Shown: positions 25,331 to 35,251 of the stretch, in pieces
Position numbering within the stretch: the stretch's first letter is position 1
How the letters are laid out: the number at the start of each line of letters is the position of its first letter
Assembly: GCF_014201655.1 (NCBI RefSeq)
Contig: NZ_JACHEX010000002.1
Location: forward strand, 248,001 to 312,000
Source: Thermosipho japonicus
Lineage (GTDB): Bacteria > Thermotogota > Thermotogae > Thermotogales > Fervidobacteriaceae
Direction of reading: 5' to 3'
DNA: 64,000 nucleotides
The notes under the pieces: generated by a model
Databases searched by the model: none
What the model saw: the letters and a program-made list of their open reading frames with translations, nothing else
What the model was told of the DNA's origin: nothing
Position numbers and translations under genes: made by a program

Positions 25331-26128
25331 ATGTTAATTTTAAAAAAAGAATTGAGATCTAATATAAAGTTATTTATAATTTGGGCATTCGTATTATTTT
25401 TATTTTCTTACATGATCGCCCCTTTTATAGATACCGTAATGAAAGATTCAGAGGAAATGATAAATTTTATTAAATCACTTCCAAAATTTATGGTTAAAAT
25501 TTTTAACATTTCTGAAAATTCAATAACTCCAGAAGGATTTTTTGGAATGAAAATAATGATGATGGCTCAAATATTTGCAGGGGTTTTTTCCACAATACTT
25601 GCATCAAATTTTTTTGCCAATGAATTTGAAAATAAAACAATAGAATATTTGCTTGTTAAACCAGTTAGTAGAAAAAAAATATACCTTGAAAAACTAATTG
25701 CTATTCTTATTTTCTACACACTCTTTTTTTTAATATTCTGCGCAAGTGTGTTAGTACTTTTTAAGGTATATGTAAGTTATGAATACAGCCCTTACATCTT
25801 ATTTGGATATTCCCTATATCTATATGTCATAGAAATTTTCTTTGGCTGTTTAACAATTTTTCTATCTATAATATTTCAAAAAACAATGTTTTCTATATCA
25901 TTATCACTCTCAACTTTTATTTTAATGTACATAATCGATATTCTAGGAAGTGCAAACGAAAATTTTTCTTTTTTAAGGTATTTATCAATCTTCAAATACA
26001 TTTCAATTGGTGATACTATAAATAATAGGGTAGTGTATATAAATAATTCAATAATACTTATACTTATAGGTTTTGTAATTTCCCTTTTTGGACTCAAAAT
26101 CTTTACTAGAAAGGATGTCAATATCTAA
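25331..26128 (+). CDS. ABC-2 type exporter permease (second of pair)
   Basis: A 265-residue membrane protein with six predicted membrane segments, the same length as its upstream paralogue. The start is the ATG at 25331, behind GGGGAGGTG; the in-frame GTG at 25322 belongs to that site. It keeps FENKTIEYLLVKPVSRKK at the position matching the upstream permease, while most other parts have diverged. The stop TAA is directly followed by the ATG of the TetR gene, so translation is coupled. It is the second half of the presumed exporter channel. Confidence 0.85.
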   Translation: MLILKKELRSNIKLFIIWAFVLFLFSYMIAPFIDTVMKDSEEMINFIKSLPKFMVKIFNISENSITPEGFFGMKIMMMAQIFAGVFSTILASNFFANEFENKTIEYLLVKPVSRKKIYLEKLIAILIFYTLFFLIFCASVLVLFKVYVSYEYSPYILFGYSLYLYVIEIFFGCLTIFLSIIFQKTMFSISLSLSTFILMYIIDILGSANENFSFLRYLSIFKYISIGDTINNRVVYINNSIILILIGFVISLFGLKIFTRKDVNI

Positions 26129-26707
26129 ATGACAAAAAAGGAAAAAATTATTAAATATGCCCTAAAAGAATTTGCAGAGAAAGGTTTTCTTGCTGCCTCC
26201 ACAAATACAATTTCAAAAGCTTCAAAAGTTTCAAAAGGAGCAATTTTCTACCACTTTAAAAATAAAGAAAATCTATACATAGAATGTTTAAAAAAAATCC
26301 AAGGTGAATATGAAAAAGAATTTTTGAAATTTTATTCTAAAAATACTCATCTTGATTTTTTTGAATTTCTAATAAAATGGAGCTATAGAAAAATTGAAAT
26401 AGCAAAAGAAAAACCTGAGTACCTTCAATTTTTTAAAACACTTGAATCTATACCTGAGAGTCTAAAAGAAAAAATTTTCAAGTTAAATCAAGAAATTTAT
26501 TCAAAATATATTTCTTATTTTTTTGAAAAATTTGAAAAACTTGAATTAAAGGAAAACATGGATAGAAATTTTTCCTTTAAAATAACTTTCGAAATTTTGG
26601 AATATTTATCAAAAAAATACTACTACGAATTTGAAAGTAACTTTGAAAAAATAATGGAAGAAATAGAAAAAGTTATAAATATAATCAAATTTGGAATACT
26701 AAAATAG
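26129..26707 (+). CDS. TetR/AcrR-family repressor
   Basis: A 192-residue TetR-family regulator. The N-terminal helix-turn-helix reads KYALKEFAEKGFLAASTNTI, then SKVSKGAIFYHFKNKENLY (about residues 28-46), a textbook TetR recognition helix. The rest is helical, with no recognised ligand pocket motif. It starts at the base following the permease stop codon. It most likely represses its own operon through the palindrome at 23612-23625 and is released by the exported compound. No terminator is evident between it and the next promoter. Confidence 0.9.
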   Translation: MTKKEKIIKYALKEFAEKGFLAASTNTISKASKVSKGAIFYHFKNKENLYIECLKKIQGEYEKEFLKFYSKNTHLDFFEFLIKWSYRKIEIAKEKPEYLQFFKTLESIPESLKEKIFKLNQEIYSKYISYFFEKFEKLELKENMDRNFSFKITFEILEYLSKKYYYEFESNFEKIMEEIEKVINIIKFGILK

Positions 26708-26728
26708 TATAGATATTCTTTTCGAATG

Positions 26729-26764
26729 TGATATAATATTTTAGGTCAAATTGGAACCGTTTCT
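26729..26764 (+). promoter_or_regulatory. Promoter and possible LacI-type operator of the GH13-pulA operon
   Basis: Extended -10 TGATATAAT (hexamer 26732-26737) predicts a start near 26744. Just downstream GGAACCGTTTC (about 26753-26763) is an imperfect palindrome with a central CG, similar in form to LacI-family operators. The promoter is clear; the operator is tentative. Confidence 0.5.
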
Positions 26765-26778
26765 ATGGAGGTGACATG

Positions 26779-28779
26779 ATGTTAAAGGACTTAGAAAAAT
26801 ATTTAAAAAGCAAAATAAGTGGGCACAAAAATTATACAATACCAAAGCTTTGGATACACTCAAGTAAAGAAATATTTGGAAATATATTTGAAGAAAAAGG
26901 AAATACAATTTTTGCTGATCCATACGAGTTTTTCTATAAAGTTGTTTCATATATAAACTCGCAAAGAAAAGAAAAAGTAGAATATTCAAAATCAATTTCT
27001 AATATAACTGGTGAAAAAGATTGGCATAAAAAGGCAATAATATATGGTAGTTTGCCAAGAATGACAGTTGCATACAATCACAAGGGGTTTGCAAATTTTG
27101 AAGAAACAGATATATTAGGTTTTAAAGAATCAGGCACATTTTTAAAAATGATTGCTTTACTCATTTATCTTAAACACTTTAATGTAAATACACTTTACAT
27201 GCTTCCCATAAGCCAATCTAGCAATTTATTCAAAAAAGGCAGTATTGGTTCACCTTACGCAGTTAAAAATCCTTTAAAACTTGATGAAAATTATCATGAT
27301 CCTCTACTTGAAGGATTCAACGTAGAAGAAGAATTTCAAGCGTTAGTAGAAGCAGCTCATATCCTTGGTATTAGAGTTGTCCTTGACTTTATTCCAAGAA
27401 CCGCTTCAAGAGATTCTGATTTAATAAGGGAACATCCAGATTGGTTCTACTGGATAAAGGTAGATGATCTTTCTGAATATAAACCTCCAATCATTGATAG
27501 CCTACCGTTTAAAATCCCAGATGCAGAAGATATACCTGTAATTTATAGAAACGCAGAGGTTCGAAAACATCTAAAAAAATTTGTCGATTCTCCAGATAAG
27601 ATCGATCCAGAAAAATGGGAAAAGGTAAAAAAAATGGAAGGAAATATTCTAGTAAATATAATAAAAGAATTTGGTATAGTTACACCCCCAGGATTTTCAG
27701 ACTGGATAAATGATACTCAGCCAACATGGGATGATGTTACATTCCTAAGGTTGTACCTAGACAACCCAAAACTTGCAAAACCATATATATCACCTGATCA
27801 AAAACCTTACATTTTGTTTGACGTAATCAAATCTAGTAAATTCCCAGGTGAAGATGAAAACATAGCGCTATGGGAATATATTTCTGATATAATTCCTCAC
27901 TATCAAAAGAAATTTGGAATTGACGGTGCAAGAATTGATATGGGCCATGCACTTCCTAAAAAACTTCAAGAAATGATTATATCAAAAGCCAAAAATAATG
28001 ATCCAGAATTTATGTTTATAGCTGAAGAACTTGAAATGAAAAATGACAAAAAGGCAATGGAAGAAGGCTACAACGTTATACTAGGTAACAGTTGGTATTC
28101 CGTTGCAAGAAGAGAAGAAATGTACAAATTGGTAGAAGAAACATCGGTAAATTTAAAAATCCCATTTGTTGCTTCAGTTGAAACACCCGATACTCCTAGA
28201 ATAAAAGCAAGGGAATTTGGAGATAAATTAAAATTTCTTTCACCATTTTTAATGTATTTCATACCTAACGGACTTCCCTACATTAACTCAGGGCAAGAAA
28301 TAGGAGAAATCCAACCAATGAATTTAGGACTAGACAATACAATCTGGGGAAAAACTGTTCTTCCACCCGATGATGAATTTTATGGAAAACTTGCATTTTT
28401 TGATCATTACGTGCTTCACTGGAACAGTTATGATGAAAAGGTATTTTCTTTTTTGAAAAATCTTCTGCTTTATAGAAAAAAATACGAAGATTTTATACTT
28501 TCAGGTGAATTTAAATATGTTTATTTTAACTATCAAGACGGATTTTTGGCAAACTATTCATATTGGAAAGATGATAAGGGTATACTAATTATTGGAAACC
28601 TTGATCTTTCATGGGAAAGAGAGTTTGAAATACACCTTGATAAAACTGTTGGAAAACAAATCAAAATAAAAAGTGTAAAGTTATGGAATGGTTTTGAGGA
28701 ATATTCCTTAGAGGAAAGTAATATTTTAAGATTAAAACTTAATGCGGGCGATTTTGCTTTAATTATCATAAATGAGTAA
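26779..28779 (+). CDS. Atypical GH13 (alpha-amylase family) protein
   Basis: A 666-residue protein without a signal peptide, so cytoplasmic. ATG 26779 is favoured over 26776 because GGAGG lies 7 nt upstream. The GH13 barrel is recognisable: [15 protein letters not shown]; region [16 protein letters not shown] (about 215-229); region [14 protein letters not shown] (about 378-389) with the nucleophile Asp; region III FIAEEL (about 415) with the acid Glu; region [12 protein letters not shown]. The usual Asn-His of region I and the His of region IV (NHD) are absent, so this is not an ordinary amylase. It is cotranscribed with pullulanase and probably acts on linear alpha-glucans or maltosaccharides; the exact reaction is unknown. 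Confidence 0.78.
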   Translation: MLKDLEKYLKSKISGHKNYTIPKLWIHSSKEIFGNIFEEKGNTIFADPYEFFYKVVSYINSQRKEKVEYSKSISNITGEKDWHKKAIIYGSLPRMTVAYNHKGFANFEETDILGFKESGTFLKMIALLIYLKHFNVNTLYMLPISQSSNLFKKGSIGSPYAVKNPLKLDENYHDPLLEGFNVEEEFQALVEAAHILGIRVVLDFIPRTASRDSDLIREHPDWFYWIKVDDLSEYKPPIIDSLPFKIPDAEDIPVIYRNAEVRKHLKKFVDSPDKIDPEKWEKVKKMEGNILVNIIKEFGIVTPPGFSDWINDTQPTWDDVTFLRLYLDNPKLAKPYISPDQKPYILFDVIKSSKFPGEDENIALWEYISDIIPHYQKKFGIDGARIDMGHALPKKLQEMIISKAKNNDPEFMFIAEELEMKNDKKAMEEGYNVILGNSWYSVARREEMYKLVEETSVNLKIPFVASVETPDTPRIKAREFGDKLKFLSPFLMYFIPNGLPYINSGQEIGEIQPMNLGLDNTIWGKTVLPPDDEFYGKLAFFDHYVLHWNSYDEKVFSFLKNLLLYRKKYEDFILSGEFKYVYFNYQDGFLANYSYWKDDKGILIIGNLDLSWEREFEIHLDKTVGKQIKIKSVKLWNGFEEYSLEESNILRLKLNAGDFALIIINE

Positions 28780-28795
28780 ATTTGGGAGGGATAGT

Positions 28796-31330
28796 ATGGA
28801 CAAAAAGGTATTATTTTTAATTTTTGTATTAATTTCTTTGGTTGCATTTTCAAAAACAGTTATAACCGTCCATTATCACAGATTTGATGATAATTATGCA
28901 GGATGGAATCTCTGGATATGGCCTTCAAAACCTGTTTCAATGGAAGGAAAGGCCTACCAATTTACTGAAACTGATGATTTTGGTGTAGTTGCAAAAATAG
29001 AACTTGATATTGATTTAGAAGAAGTTGGAATAATAGTAAGATTAAACGAATGGCAAGCAAAAGATGTTGCAAAAGATAGATTTATCAAAATAAAAGATGG
29101 AAAAGCGGAGGTGTGGATCTTGCAGGGAGTCGAGGAAATATACACAACAAAGCCAGACACAAGCCCAAGAGTGTTTTTCGCTGCAGCAAAAGATTACAAC
29201 GTAATAGAAGCATACCTTACAAACAAAATCGACACTAAGACATTTAAAAACATCAAAGTAACTGTTGATGGAAAAGAATTACAAGTTGAAAAGATAGAAA
29301 AAGCAGATCCTACAGATCTTTCAAAAACAAACTATATTAGAATAATTTTAAAAGATGCACTAACAGAAGAAGATTTAAATAAAGATGTAAAATTATTTAT
29401 CGAGGGCTTCTCTCCGTCTACTGTTTATATGTTAGATGTTTTAGATAACATTTACTATGATGGAAAACTTGGATACTTATATAGCAAAGAAAAAACTATC
29501 TTTAAAGTATGGTCTCCTGTATCTAAAAAGGCCCAAGTTTTACTCTTCAAAAATGGTGAAGATGAAAAGCCTTACAAGGTTGTTAATATGAAATACGTTG
29601 GAAATGGTGTCTGGCAAGCAGAAGTTGAAGGAGATCTTGACGGAGTATTTTACAAATACAGATTTGAAAGTTATGGAAAAGTTAGAGAAACTGTTGACTA
29701 CTATTCAAAAGCAGTCTACAAAAACGGAACAAAAAGTGCAGTAGTAGATCTAAAAAAGACTGACCCAGAAGGTTGGAACAATGATATTAGACCAGCAATG
29801 GAAGCACTAGAAGACGCTATAATATACGAAATACACATTGCCGATATGACAGGACTTGATAACTCTGGAGTAAAAAACAAAGCAACATACATAGGATTAA
29901 CTGAAGAAAATACAAAGGGACCTGGTGGAGTTTCTACAGGGCTTTCTCACCTTGTCGAGCTTGGAATAACACATGTTCACATACTTCCAATATTTGATTT
30001 CTACACTGGGGATGAAGAAGATAAAGATTTTGAAAAAAGTTACAACTGGGGATATGATCCTTACTTATTTACAGTTCCAGAAGGAAGGTATTCAACAAAT
30101 CCAAGAGATCCATATGTTAGGATAAATGAAGTAAAGAAAATGGTTCAAAAATTCCATGAAAAAGGCATTAGAGTTATTCTTGACATGGTATTTCCACACA
30201 CTTTTGGCATTGGAGAACTTTCACCATTTGACCAAACAGTACCTTACTATTTCTATAGAATTGACAAAACAGGAGCATATCTCAATGAAAGTGGTTGTGG
30301 AAATGTAATTGCATCAGAAAGACCAATGATGAGAAAATACATAATTGATACTTTACTTTACTGGATAAACGAATACCACGTTGATGGTTTTAGATTTGAC
30401 CAAATGGGACTTATTGATAAAAAAACAATGCTTGAAATAGAAAAGGCTGTTCACTCAATAGATCCAACGATAATACTGTACGGTGAACCTTGGGGTGGAT
30501 GGGGTGCACCTATAAGATTTGGAAAATCAGATGTAGCTGGAACACATATTGCCGCGTTTAACGATGAGTTTAGAGATGCTTTGAGAGGCTCTGTCTTCAA
30601 TGAAAAGGTTAAAGGATTCTTAATGGGAGCAATAGGAAAAGAAACACGCGTTAAAAGAGGAGTTGTAGGAAGCATCTATTATGATTCAAGAATCAAAAGT
30701 TTTGCCAGTGATCCTGAAGAAACAATCAACTATGTTGCATGTCATGATAACCACACCCTTTGGGATAAAAACTATTTAGCTGCAAAATATGATAAAAAAT
30801 ACAAATGGACCGATAAAATGTTGAGAAATGCTCAAAAACTTGCTGGCGCAATCTTACTTACTTCTCAAGGAATTCCTTTCATTCATGCAGGTCAAGATTT
30901 TGCAAGAACTAAAAACTTTAACGAAAATTCTTACAATGCTCCAATTTCAATTAATGGTCTTGACTATCAAAGAAAATATGAATATTTAGATGTATTTGAA
31001 TACTATAAAGGATTAATTAAGCTAAGAAAAGAACATCCAGCATTCAGACTAAGAACAGCAGAAGAAATCAAAAAGCACCTCAAGCTTTTAACAAGTAGAA
31101 CTAGAAGGATAGTTTCATTTATGCTTGTTGATAATGCAGGTGGAGATTCCTGGAAGGATATTTTAGTTATATACAATGGAAACGTTGGACCAGTTGAGTA
31201 TGAACTTCCAGAAGGAATATGGAACGTTGTAGTAAACGGGCAAAAAGCAGGCATTGAAATAATAGAAAAAGTTTCTGGTAAGATAAAACTTGAAGGAACT
31301 TCTGCATATGTTTTGTACAAAAATGAATAA
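28796..31330 (+). CDS. pulA: Type I pullulanase
   Basis: An 844-residue secreted debranching enzyme that hydrolyses alpha-1,6 bonds in pullulan and branched starch. ATG 28796 follows GGGAGGG. Signal peptide [22 protein letters not shown]41 follows (about 22-120: [18 protein letters not shown]), then linking beta domains and a CBM48-like domain ([19 protein letters not shown]). The GH13 domain has the pullulanase tag YNWGYDP (about 417), region I LDMVFPHT, region [11 protein letters not shown] (nucleophile Asp), region [12 protein letters not shown] (acid Glu) and region [13 protein letters not shown]. It corresponds to known Thermotoga PulA. Exported to the toga or medium, it feeds maltosaccharides to importers. 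Confidence 0.95.
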   Translation: MDKKVLFLIFVLISLVAFSKTVITVHYHRFDDNYAGWNLWIWPSKPVSMEGKAYQFTETDDFGVVAKIELDIDLEEVGIIVRLNEWQAKDVAKDRFIKIKDGKAEVWILQGVEEIYTTKPDTSPRVFFAAAKDYNVIEAYLTNKIDTKTFKNIKVTVDGKELQVEKIEKADPTDLSKTNYIRIILKDALTEEDLNKDVKLFIEGFSPSTVYMLDVLDNIYYDGKLGYLYSKEKTIFKVWSPVSKKAQVLLFKNGEDEKPYKVVNMKYVGNGVWQAEVEGDLDGVFYKYRFESYGKVRETVDYYSKAVYKNGTKSAVVDLKKTDPEGWNNDIRPAMEALEDAIIYEIHIADMTGLDNSGVKNKATYIGLTEENTKGPGGVSTGLSHLVELGITHVHILPIFDFYTGDEEDKDFEKSYNWGYDPYLFTVPEGRYSTNPRDPYVRINEVKKMVQKFHEKGIRVILDMVFPHTFGIGELSPFDQTVPYYFYRIDKTGAYLNESGCGNVIASERPMMRKYIIDTLLYWINEYHVDGFRFDQMGLIDKKTMLEIEKAVHSIDPTIILYGEPWGGWGAPIRFGKSDVAGTHIAAFNDEFRDALRGSVFNEKVKGFLMGAIGKETRVKRGVVGSIYYDSRIKSFASDPEETINYVACHDNHTLWDKNYLAAKYDKKYKWTDKMLRNAQKLAGAILLTSQGIPFIHAGQDFARTKNFNENSYNAPISINGLDYQRKYEYLDVFEYYKGLIKLRKEHPAFRLRTAEEIKKHLKLLTSRTRRIVSFMLVDNAGGDSWKDILVIYNGNVGPVEYELPEGIWNVVVNGQKAGIEIIEKVSGKIKLEGTSAYVLYKNE

Positions 31331-31332
31331 TA

Positions 31333-31341
31333 TGATATAAT
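31333..31341 (+). promoter_or_regulatory. Extended -10 promoter of the receiver-domain gene
   Basis: TGATATAAT, hexamer 31336-31341, starts 3 bases after the pulA stop codon. It gives the receiver gene its own transcript with a leader of about 30 nt. Confidence 0.65.
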
Positions 31342-31378
31342 TTAGAATGGTGTACTTTGTACTCTAAGGGGTGATAAT

Positions 31379-31738
31379 ATGTCAAAGAAAAAAATTCTTG
31401 TCGTTGAAGACGAGGATAACATGAGACTTTTAATAACTGAAGAATTAGAGGAAAGTGGTTACGATGTTGATGAAGCAAGAAACGGTGAGGAGGCACTGAA
31501 AAAATTCAGAGAAAAAGAATATGACCTTGTTACTGTAGATATTGAAATGCCCGGTATGAATGGTTTGGAAGTTGCGGGAAAAATCAGAGAAATAAAAAAA
31601 GATGCAAAGATAATAATTTTAACTGCTTATTCTCATTATAAGAGTGATCTTGCTTCATGGGCTGCTGATGCATATGTCGTAAAATCTTCGGATTTAACTG
31701 AATTAAAAGACACAATTGCGAAAATAATTAATATGTAA
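31379..31738 (+). CDS. Single-domain response regulator (CheY-like receiver)
   Basis: A 119-residue receiver with no output domain. The acidic pocket is VVEDED (about 8-13), the phosphorylated Asp is in TVDIEMPG (about residue 54), the switch Thr is in IILTAYS (about 82) and the conserved Lys in VVKSSD (about 104). AAGGGGTGA precedes the ATG. No histidine kinase lies nearby. Residues after the Lys are SSDLTEL, which differs from the usual KPF of many receivers, so partner specificity may be unusual. It could be a phosphate shuttle or act by protein contact, but which pathway cannot be told here. Confidence 0.92.
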   Translation: MSKKKILVVEDEDNMRLLITEELEESGYDVDEARNGEEALKKFREKEYDLVTVDIEMPGMNGLEVAGKIREIKKDAKIIILTAYSHYKSDLASWAADAYVVKSSDLTELKDTIAKIINM

Positions 31739-31744
31739 GGCATT

Positions 31745-31787
31745 GCCCTCCCCAAGAAAAAAAGGTGGCGGGAGGGCCACCTTTTTT
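31745..31787 (+). terminator. Terminator with possible pseudoknot or alternative pairing
   Basis: AAAAAAGGTGGC (31758-31769) and GCCACCTTTTTT (31776-31787) form a perfect stem with loop GGGAGG, a strong terminator after the receiver gene. Upstream, GCCCTCCC (31745-31752) is fully complementary to GGGAGGGC (31770-31777), covering the loop and two bases of the 3' arm. A pseudoknot or a competing fold is therefore possible. Confidence 0.85.
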
Positions 31788-31833
31788 GTTAATTTAATAC
31801 CTAAAAGCAAATAGATCAAGTGGAGGTGTTTAT

Positions 31834-34566
31834 ATGGATTACAAAGAAACGTTAAACCTGCCTTCAACAGAATTTTCCATGAGGGCAAATCTTGTAAAAA
31901 AAGAACCAGAAATGCTTAAAAAATGGAAAGAAATGGATGACTATAACCTGGTCTTAAAATCAAGGGAGGGAAAACCAAAATTTGTTCTTCACGATGGTCC
32001 TCCATACGCAAATGGAAACATTCATATTGGAACTGCCACAAACAAAATATTAAAAGATATAGTTATTCGCTACAAAACTATGAGGGGATATTATGCCCCA
32101 TATGTTCCAGGTTGGGACACTCACGGTCTTCCAATAGAACATAGAGTTTCTGTAGAAATGGGAGAAAAGATAAAAGAAATGTCTCCTGTCGAAATAAGGC
32201 AAAAATGTAAAGATTTTGCACTCAACTTTGTAAATATTCAACGTGAACAATTCAAAAGATTAGGAGTAAGAGGTGATTGGGATAATCCATATTTAACACT
32301 AGATCCAAAATATGAAACTCACATATTAAATATTTTCAAAACACTTGTTAAAAATGGTAATGTATACAGAGGAAACAAACCTGTTTACTGGTGTCCAACT
32401 TGTAAAACTGCTCTTGCAGAAGCTGAAGTTGAATATCATGATCATTCTTCACCTTCAATCTATGTAAAATTTAAATTAATTGGTGAAGAAAATACATATG
32501 TTGTAATATGGACAACAACACCTTGGACACTACCTGCAAACGTTGCTATTGCAGTACATCCAGAATATGATTATGTAAAAATTAAAGTTGACGGTGAATA
32601 CTGGATAGTAGCTGAAGGATTATTAAATAAATTTGCAGCAGAAACTGAAATTAATTATGAAGTTGTTGAAAAATTCAAAGGTAAAGATTTAGAGTATAAA
32701 AAGGCAAAACATCCATTCATAGATAGGGAATCATTAATTGTGCTTGCTGATTATGTAACACTCGAAGATGGTACAGGTTGTGTTCATACCGCCCCAGGGC
32801 ACGGTGCAGAAGACTATTTAACCGGTTTAAAGTATAACCTACCAGTTCTTTCACCAGTAAATGAAGAAGGAGTATTTACTGAAGAAGCAGGAAAATATGC
32901 TGGACTAAAAATTTGGGATGCAAATAAAGTAATTATAGAAGACTTAGAAAAATTAGGTGCACTTATAAAGACACAAAAAATCGAACATAGCTACCCACAC
33001 TGCTGGAGATGTAAAAATCCAATTATATTTAGAGCAACTCCTCAATGGTTTATTTCTGTTGATAAAAATAACTTGCGTGAAAAAGTTCTAGAAGAGATCA
33101 AAAAAGTTGAATGGCACCCAAAATGGGGTGAAAATAGAATTACAGCAATGGTTAAAGAAAGACCTGACTGGACAATTTCAAGACAAAGAGTATGGGGAAC
33201 TCCAATACCTGCAATAAAATGTAAACATTGTGGTGAAGTATTTATTGATGAAAAAGTAATTGATAACTTTATAACAATCGTTGAAAAAGAAGGAACAGAT
33301 GCATGGTTTAAGCTTTCTGAAAAAGAGATTATTCCAGAAGATGTTAAGTGTCCAAAATGCGGACATAATGAATTTGAAAAAACATACGATACTTTGGATG
33401 TTTGGATTGACTCAGGTTGTTCATTTGAAGCTGTCATAAGATCAAAGGGTGAAAAATTTCCAGTTGACTTATACTTAGAAGGCGATGATCAACACAGAGG
33501 TTGGTTCCAGAGTTCTATCTTTATGTCCGTTGCACATACAGGACAAGCACCATACAAATCTGTTGTAACACATGGATTTATAAAAGACGAACATGGTAGA
33601 AAAATGAGTAAATCTCTAGGAAATGTAATTGATCCAAAAGAAATTGTTGATAAATACGGTGCTGATATTTTAAGACTCTGGGTTTCCAGTATAGACTTTT
33701 TTGACAACATCCGCGTTGGTAAAAATATCATTCAACAACAAGTTGAAGTATACAAAAAGATTAGAAATACGCTTAGATTCTTACTCGGTAATTTAAGCGA
33801 CTTTACAAAGAACGATTTAGTTGAATTTGATAAACTTTTACCACTTGATAAATGGGCTCTTGGAAGACTACAAGAAGTAATATCTCAAGTTACAGAACAT
33901 TACGAAAAATACGAATTCTCAAAAGTATACAGTCTTATAAACAGATATTGTACCGTGGAATTAAGTGCAACTTACCTTGATATATTAAAAGATAGGTTGT
34001 ACGTCGAAGCAAAAGATTCAATATATAGACGTTCAGCACAAACTGTTATGTTCTACATCTTAGAAGCATTAATAAAAATGCTTGCTCCAGTACTTGTATT
34101 TACTACAGAAGAAGCTTATCAATTAAGTCCACTTAAAGAATTTGAAACAGTACATCTTGAGTATTGGCCACAAGTTAGGAAAGAGTTTGTAGATGAAAAG
34201 CTAATGGATGAATTTAAAATACTATTCATGGTAAGAGATGACGTACTAAAAGCTTTAGAAAACGCAAGGAAAAATGATGTAATAGGTCATTCTTTGGATG
34301 CAAAAGTAACTTTAAAGGGTGTAAATGAAGAGATTAACAATATTCTTCTAAAGTATAAAGATTACCTTGAAGAAATTTTCATTGTCTCTCAAGTTGAAAT
34401 AGGAGAAGGAAAAGTTAAAGGTGAATTTGCAAATGTAAGTGTAGAAAAGGCAAGTGGTGAAAAATGTCAAAGATGTTGGAAATATAGCGAGGAAACAGGA
34501 AAAAATGAAGAATATCCAAATACATGTCCAAGATGTGCTGCTGTCTTAAAAGGTGAAAGAAAATAA
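31834..34566 (+). CDS. ileS: Isoleucyl-tRNA synthetase
   Basis: A 910-residue class I aminoacyl-tRNA synthetase that charges tRNA-Ile. The HIGH-type motif is in [14 protein letters not shown] (about residue 50), the editing domain includes [20 protein letters not shown] and [14 protein letters not shown] (about 310), and the KMSKS loop is [14 protein letters not shown] (about 590). The C-terminal zinc site is [12 protein letters not shown]...CPRC (about 885-905). Internal CKHC and CPKC pairs are also present. The length is as in other bacteria. GGAGGTG precedes the ATG. No T-box leader is present, as the preceding terminator is only 46 nt upstream. Confidence 0.97.
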   Translation: MDYKETLNLPSTEFSMRANLVKKEPEMLKKWKEMDDYNLVLKSREGKPKFVLHDGPPYANGNIHIGTATNKILKDIVIRYKTMRGYYAPYVPGWDTHGLPIEHRVSVEMGEKIKEMSPVEIRQKCKDFALNFVNIQREQFKRLGVRGDWDNPYLTLDPKYETHILNIFKTLVKNGNVYRGNKPVYWCPTCKTALAEAEVEYHDHSSPSIYVKFKLIGEENTYVVIWTTTPWTLPANVAIAVHPEYDYVKIKVDGEYWIVAEGLLNKFAAETEINYEVVEKFKGKDLEYKKAKHPFIDRESLIVLADYVTLEDGTGCVHTAPGHGAEDYLTGLKYNLPVLSPVNEEGVFTEEAGKYAGLKIWDANKVIIEDLEKLGALIKTQKIEHSYPHCWRCKNPIIFRATPQWFISVDKNNLREKVLEEIKKVEWHPKWGENRITAMVKERPDWTISRQRVWGTPIPAIKCKHCGEVFIDEKVIDNFITIVEKEGTDAWFKLSEKEIIPEDVKCPKCGHNEFEKTYDTLDVWIDSGCSFEAVIRSKGEKFPVDLYLEGDDQHRGWFQSSIFMSVAHTGQAPYKSVVTHGFIKDEHGRKMSKSLGNVIDPKEIVDKYGADILRLWVSSIDFFDNIRVGKNIIQQQVEVYKKIRNTLRFLLGNLSDFTKNDLVEFDKLLPLDKWALGRLQEVISQVTEHYEKYEFSKVYSLINRYCTVELSATYLDILKDRLYVEAKDSIYRRSAQTVMFYILEALIKMLAPVLVFTTEEAYQLSPLKEFETVHLEYWPQVRKEFVDEKLMDEFKILFMVRDDVLKALENARKNDVIGHSLDAKVTLKGVNEEINNILLKYKDYLEEIFIVSQVEIGEGKVKGEFANVSVEKASGEKCQRCWKYSEETGKNEEYPNTCPRCAAVLKGERK

Positions 34567-34613
34567 AAGAACAAATATGTTTGAAACAAGAATCTTCATT
34601 CTTAGTTGTAACA

Positions 34614-34647
34614 AAACCCCATCCTGGTATAACCGAGGATGGGGTTT
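34614..34647 (+). terminator. Terminator of ileS
   Basis: AAACCCCATCCT (34614-34625) pairs perfectly with AGGATGGGGTTT (34636-34647) around a 10-nt loop. The U-tract is short. Confidence 0.8.
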
Positions 34648-34694
34648 GTCTATACTCAGAGCTAACCTTTTAAAACAATTAAAAAAGATTAAAA

Positions 34695-34703
34695 TGATAT
34701 AAT
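34695..34703 (+). promoter_or_regulatory. Extended -10 promoter of the LOG-DMT-mreB-flg gene group
   Basis: TGATATAAT (hexamer 34698-34703) lies 39 nt before the start codon. The following genes run without terminator to 38639. Confidence 0.6.
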
Positions 34704-34741
34704 ATATATTGTTCAAAAGCAAATAAGGAGTGAATTAAAAA

Positions 34742-35251
34742 ATGAAAAAAGTAGCAGTAATAGGTTCTTCAGGAAAAATAGATGAAAATCTTGAAAAATT
34801 ATGTGTAAAACTTGGCAAAGAACTGTCAAAAAATTATATAGTAATTACAGGTGGAAGAGATGGAGTGATGGAGGCTGTTTCAAAAGGAGTTAAAAATAAT
34901 TTAGGAACTTCTATCGGCATTTTGCCATATGATGAAAAAGGAAATGAATTTAACACTATAGAAATTTTAACAGGTCTTGATTTTCCCACAAGATCGTTTA
35001 TCATATTAAGAAATGTTGATGCCGTCATTTCAATTGCCGGAGAATGTGGCACAGCAATTGAAATATTTGGAGCTTACGCATACAAAAAACCTCTAATTTT
35101 ATTCAAAGGTACAGGTGGTTGGACTGATAGGATACAAAATGTTTTAATTGATGGGAAATATCTTGATAATAGGAAACATTCAGAGGTATACATAGCAGAT
35201 AGTATAGATAAAATTTTAAAAATTCTTGAAAAAATCTTAGGAGGTAGCTGA
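34742..35251 (+). CDS. LOG/lysine-decarboxylase-fold protein (TIGR00725-like)
   Basis: A 169-residue Rossmann-fold protein. It starts VAVIGSSGKIDENLEKL and carries VITGGRDGVMEAVSKG (about 36-52) and PTRSFIILRNVDAVISIAGE (about 81-100) followed by CGTAIEIFGAYAYKKPLIL, the nucleotide-binding core of the LOG-like family. LOG proteins cleave ribose-phosphate from modified nucleotides. This short branch lacks the full PGGxGTxxE motif (ISIAGECGTAIE instead), so catalytic function is uncertain. AAGGAG precedes the ATG. Its stop shares one base with the start of the transporter gene. Confidence 0.82.
   Translation: MKKVAVIGSSGKIDENLEKLCVKLGKELSKNYIVITGGRDGVMEAVSKGVKNNLGTSIGILPYDEKGNEFNTIEILTGLDFPTRSFIILRNVDAVISIAGECGTAIEIFGAYAYKKPLILFKGTGGWTDRIQNVLIDGKYLDNRKHSEVYIADSIDKILKILEKILGGS

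Noticed and set aside
31739-31833. T-box or other tRNA-sensing leader before ileS
   Set aside because: Only 46 nt lie between the terminator and the ileS start; there is no T-box sequence or specifier stem.
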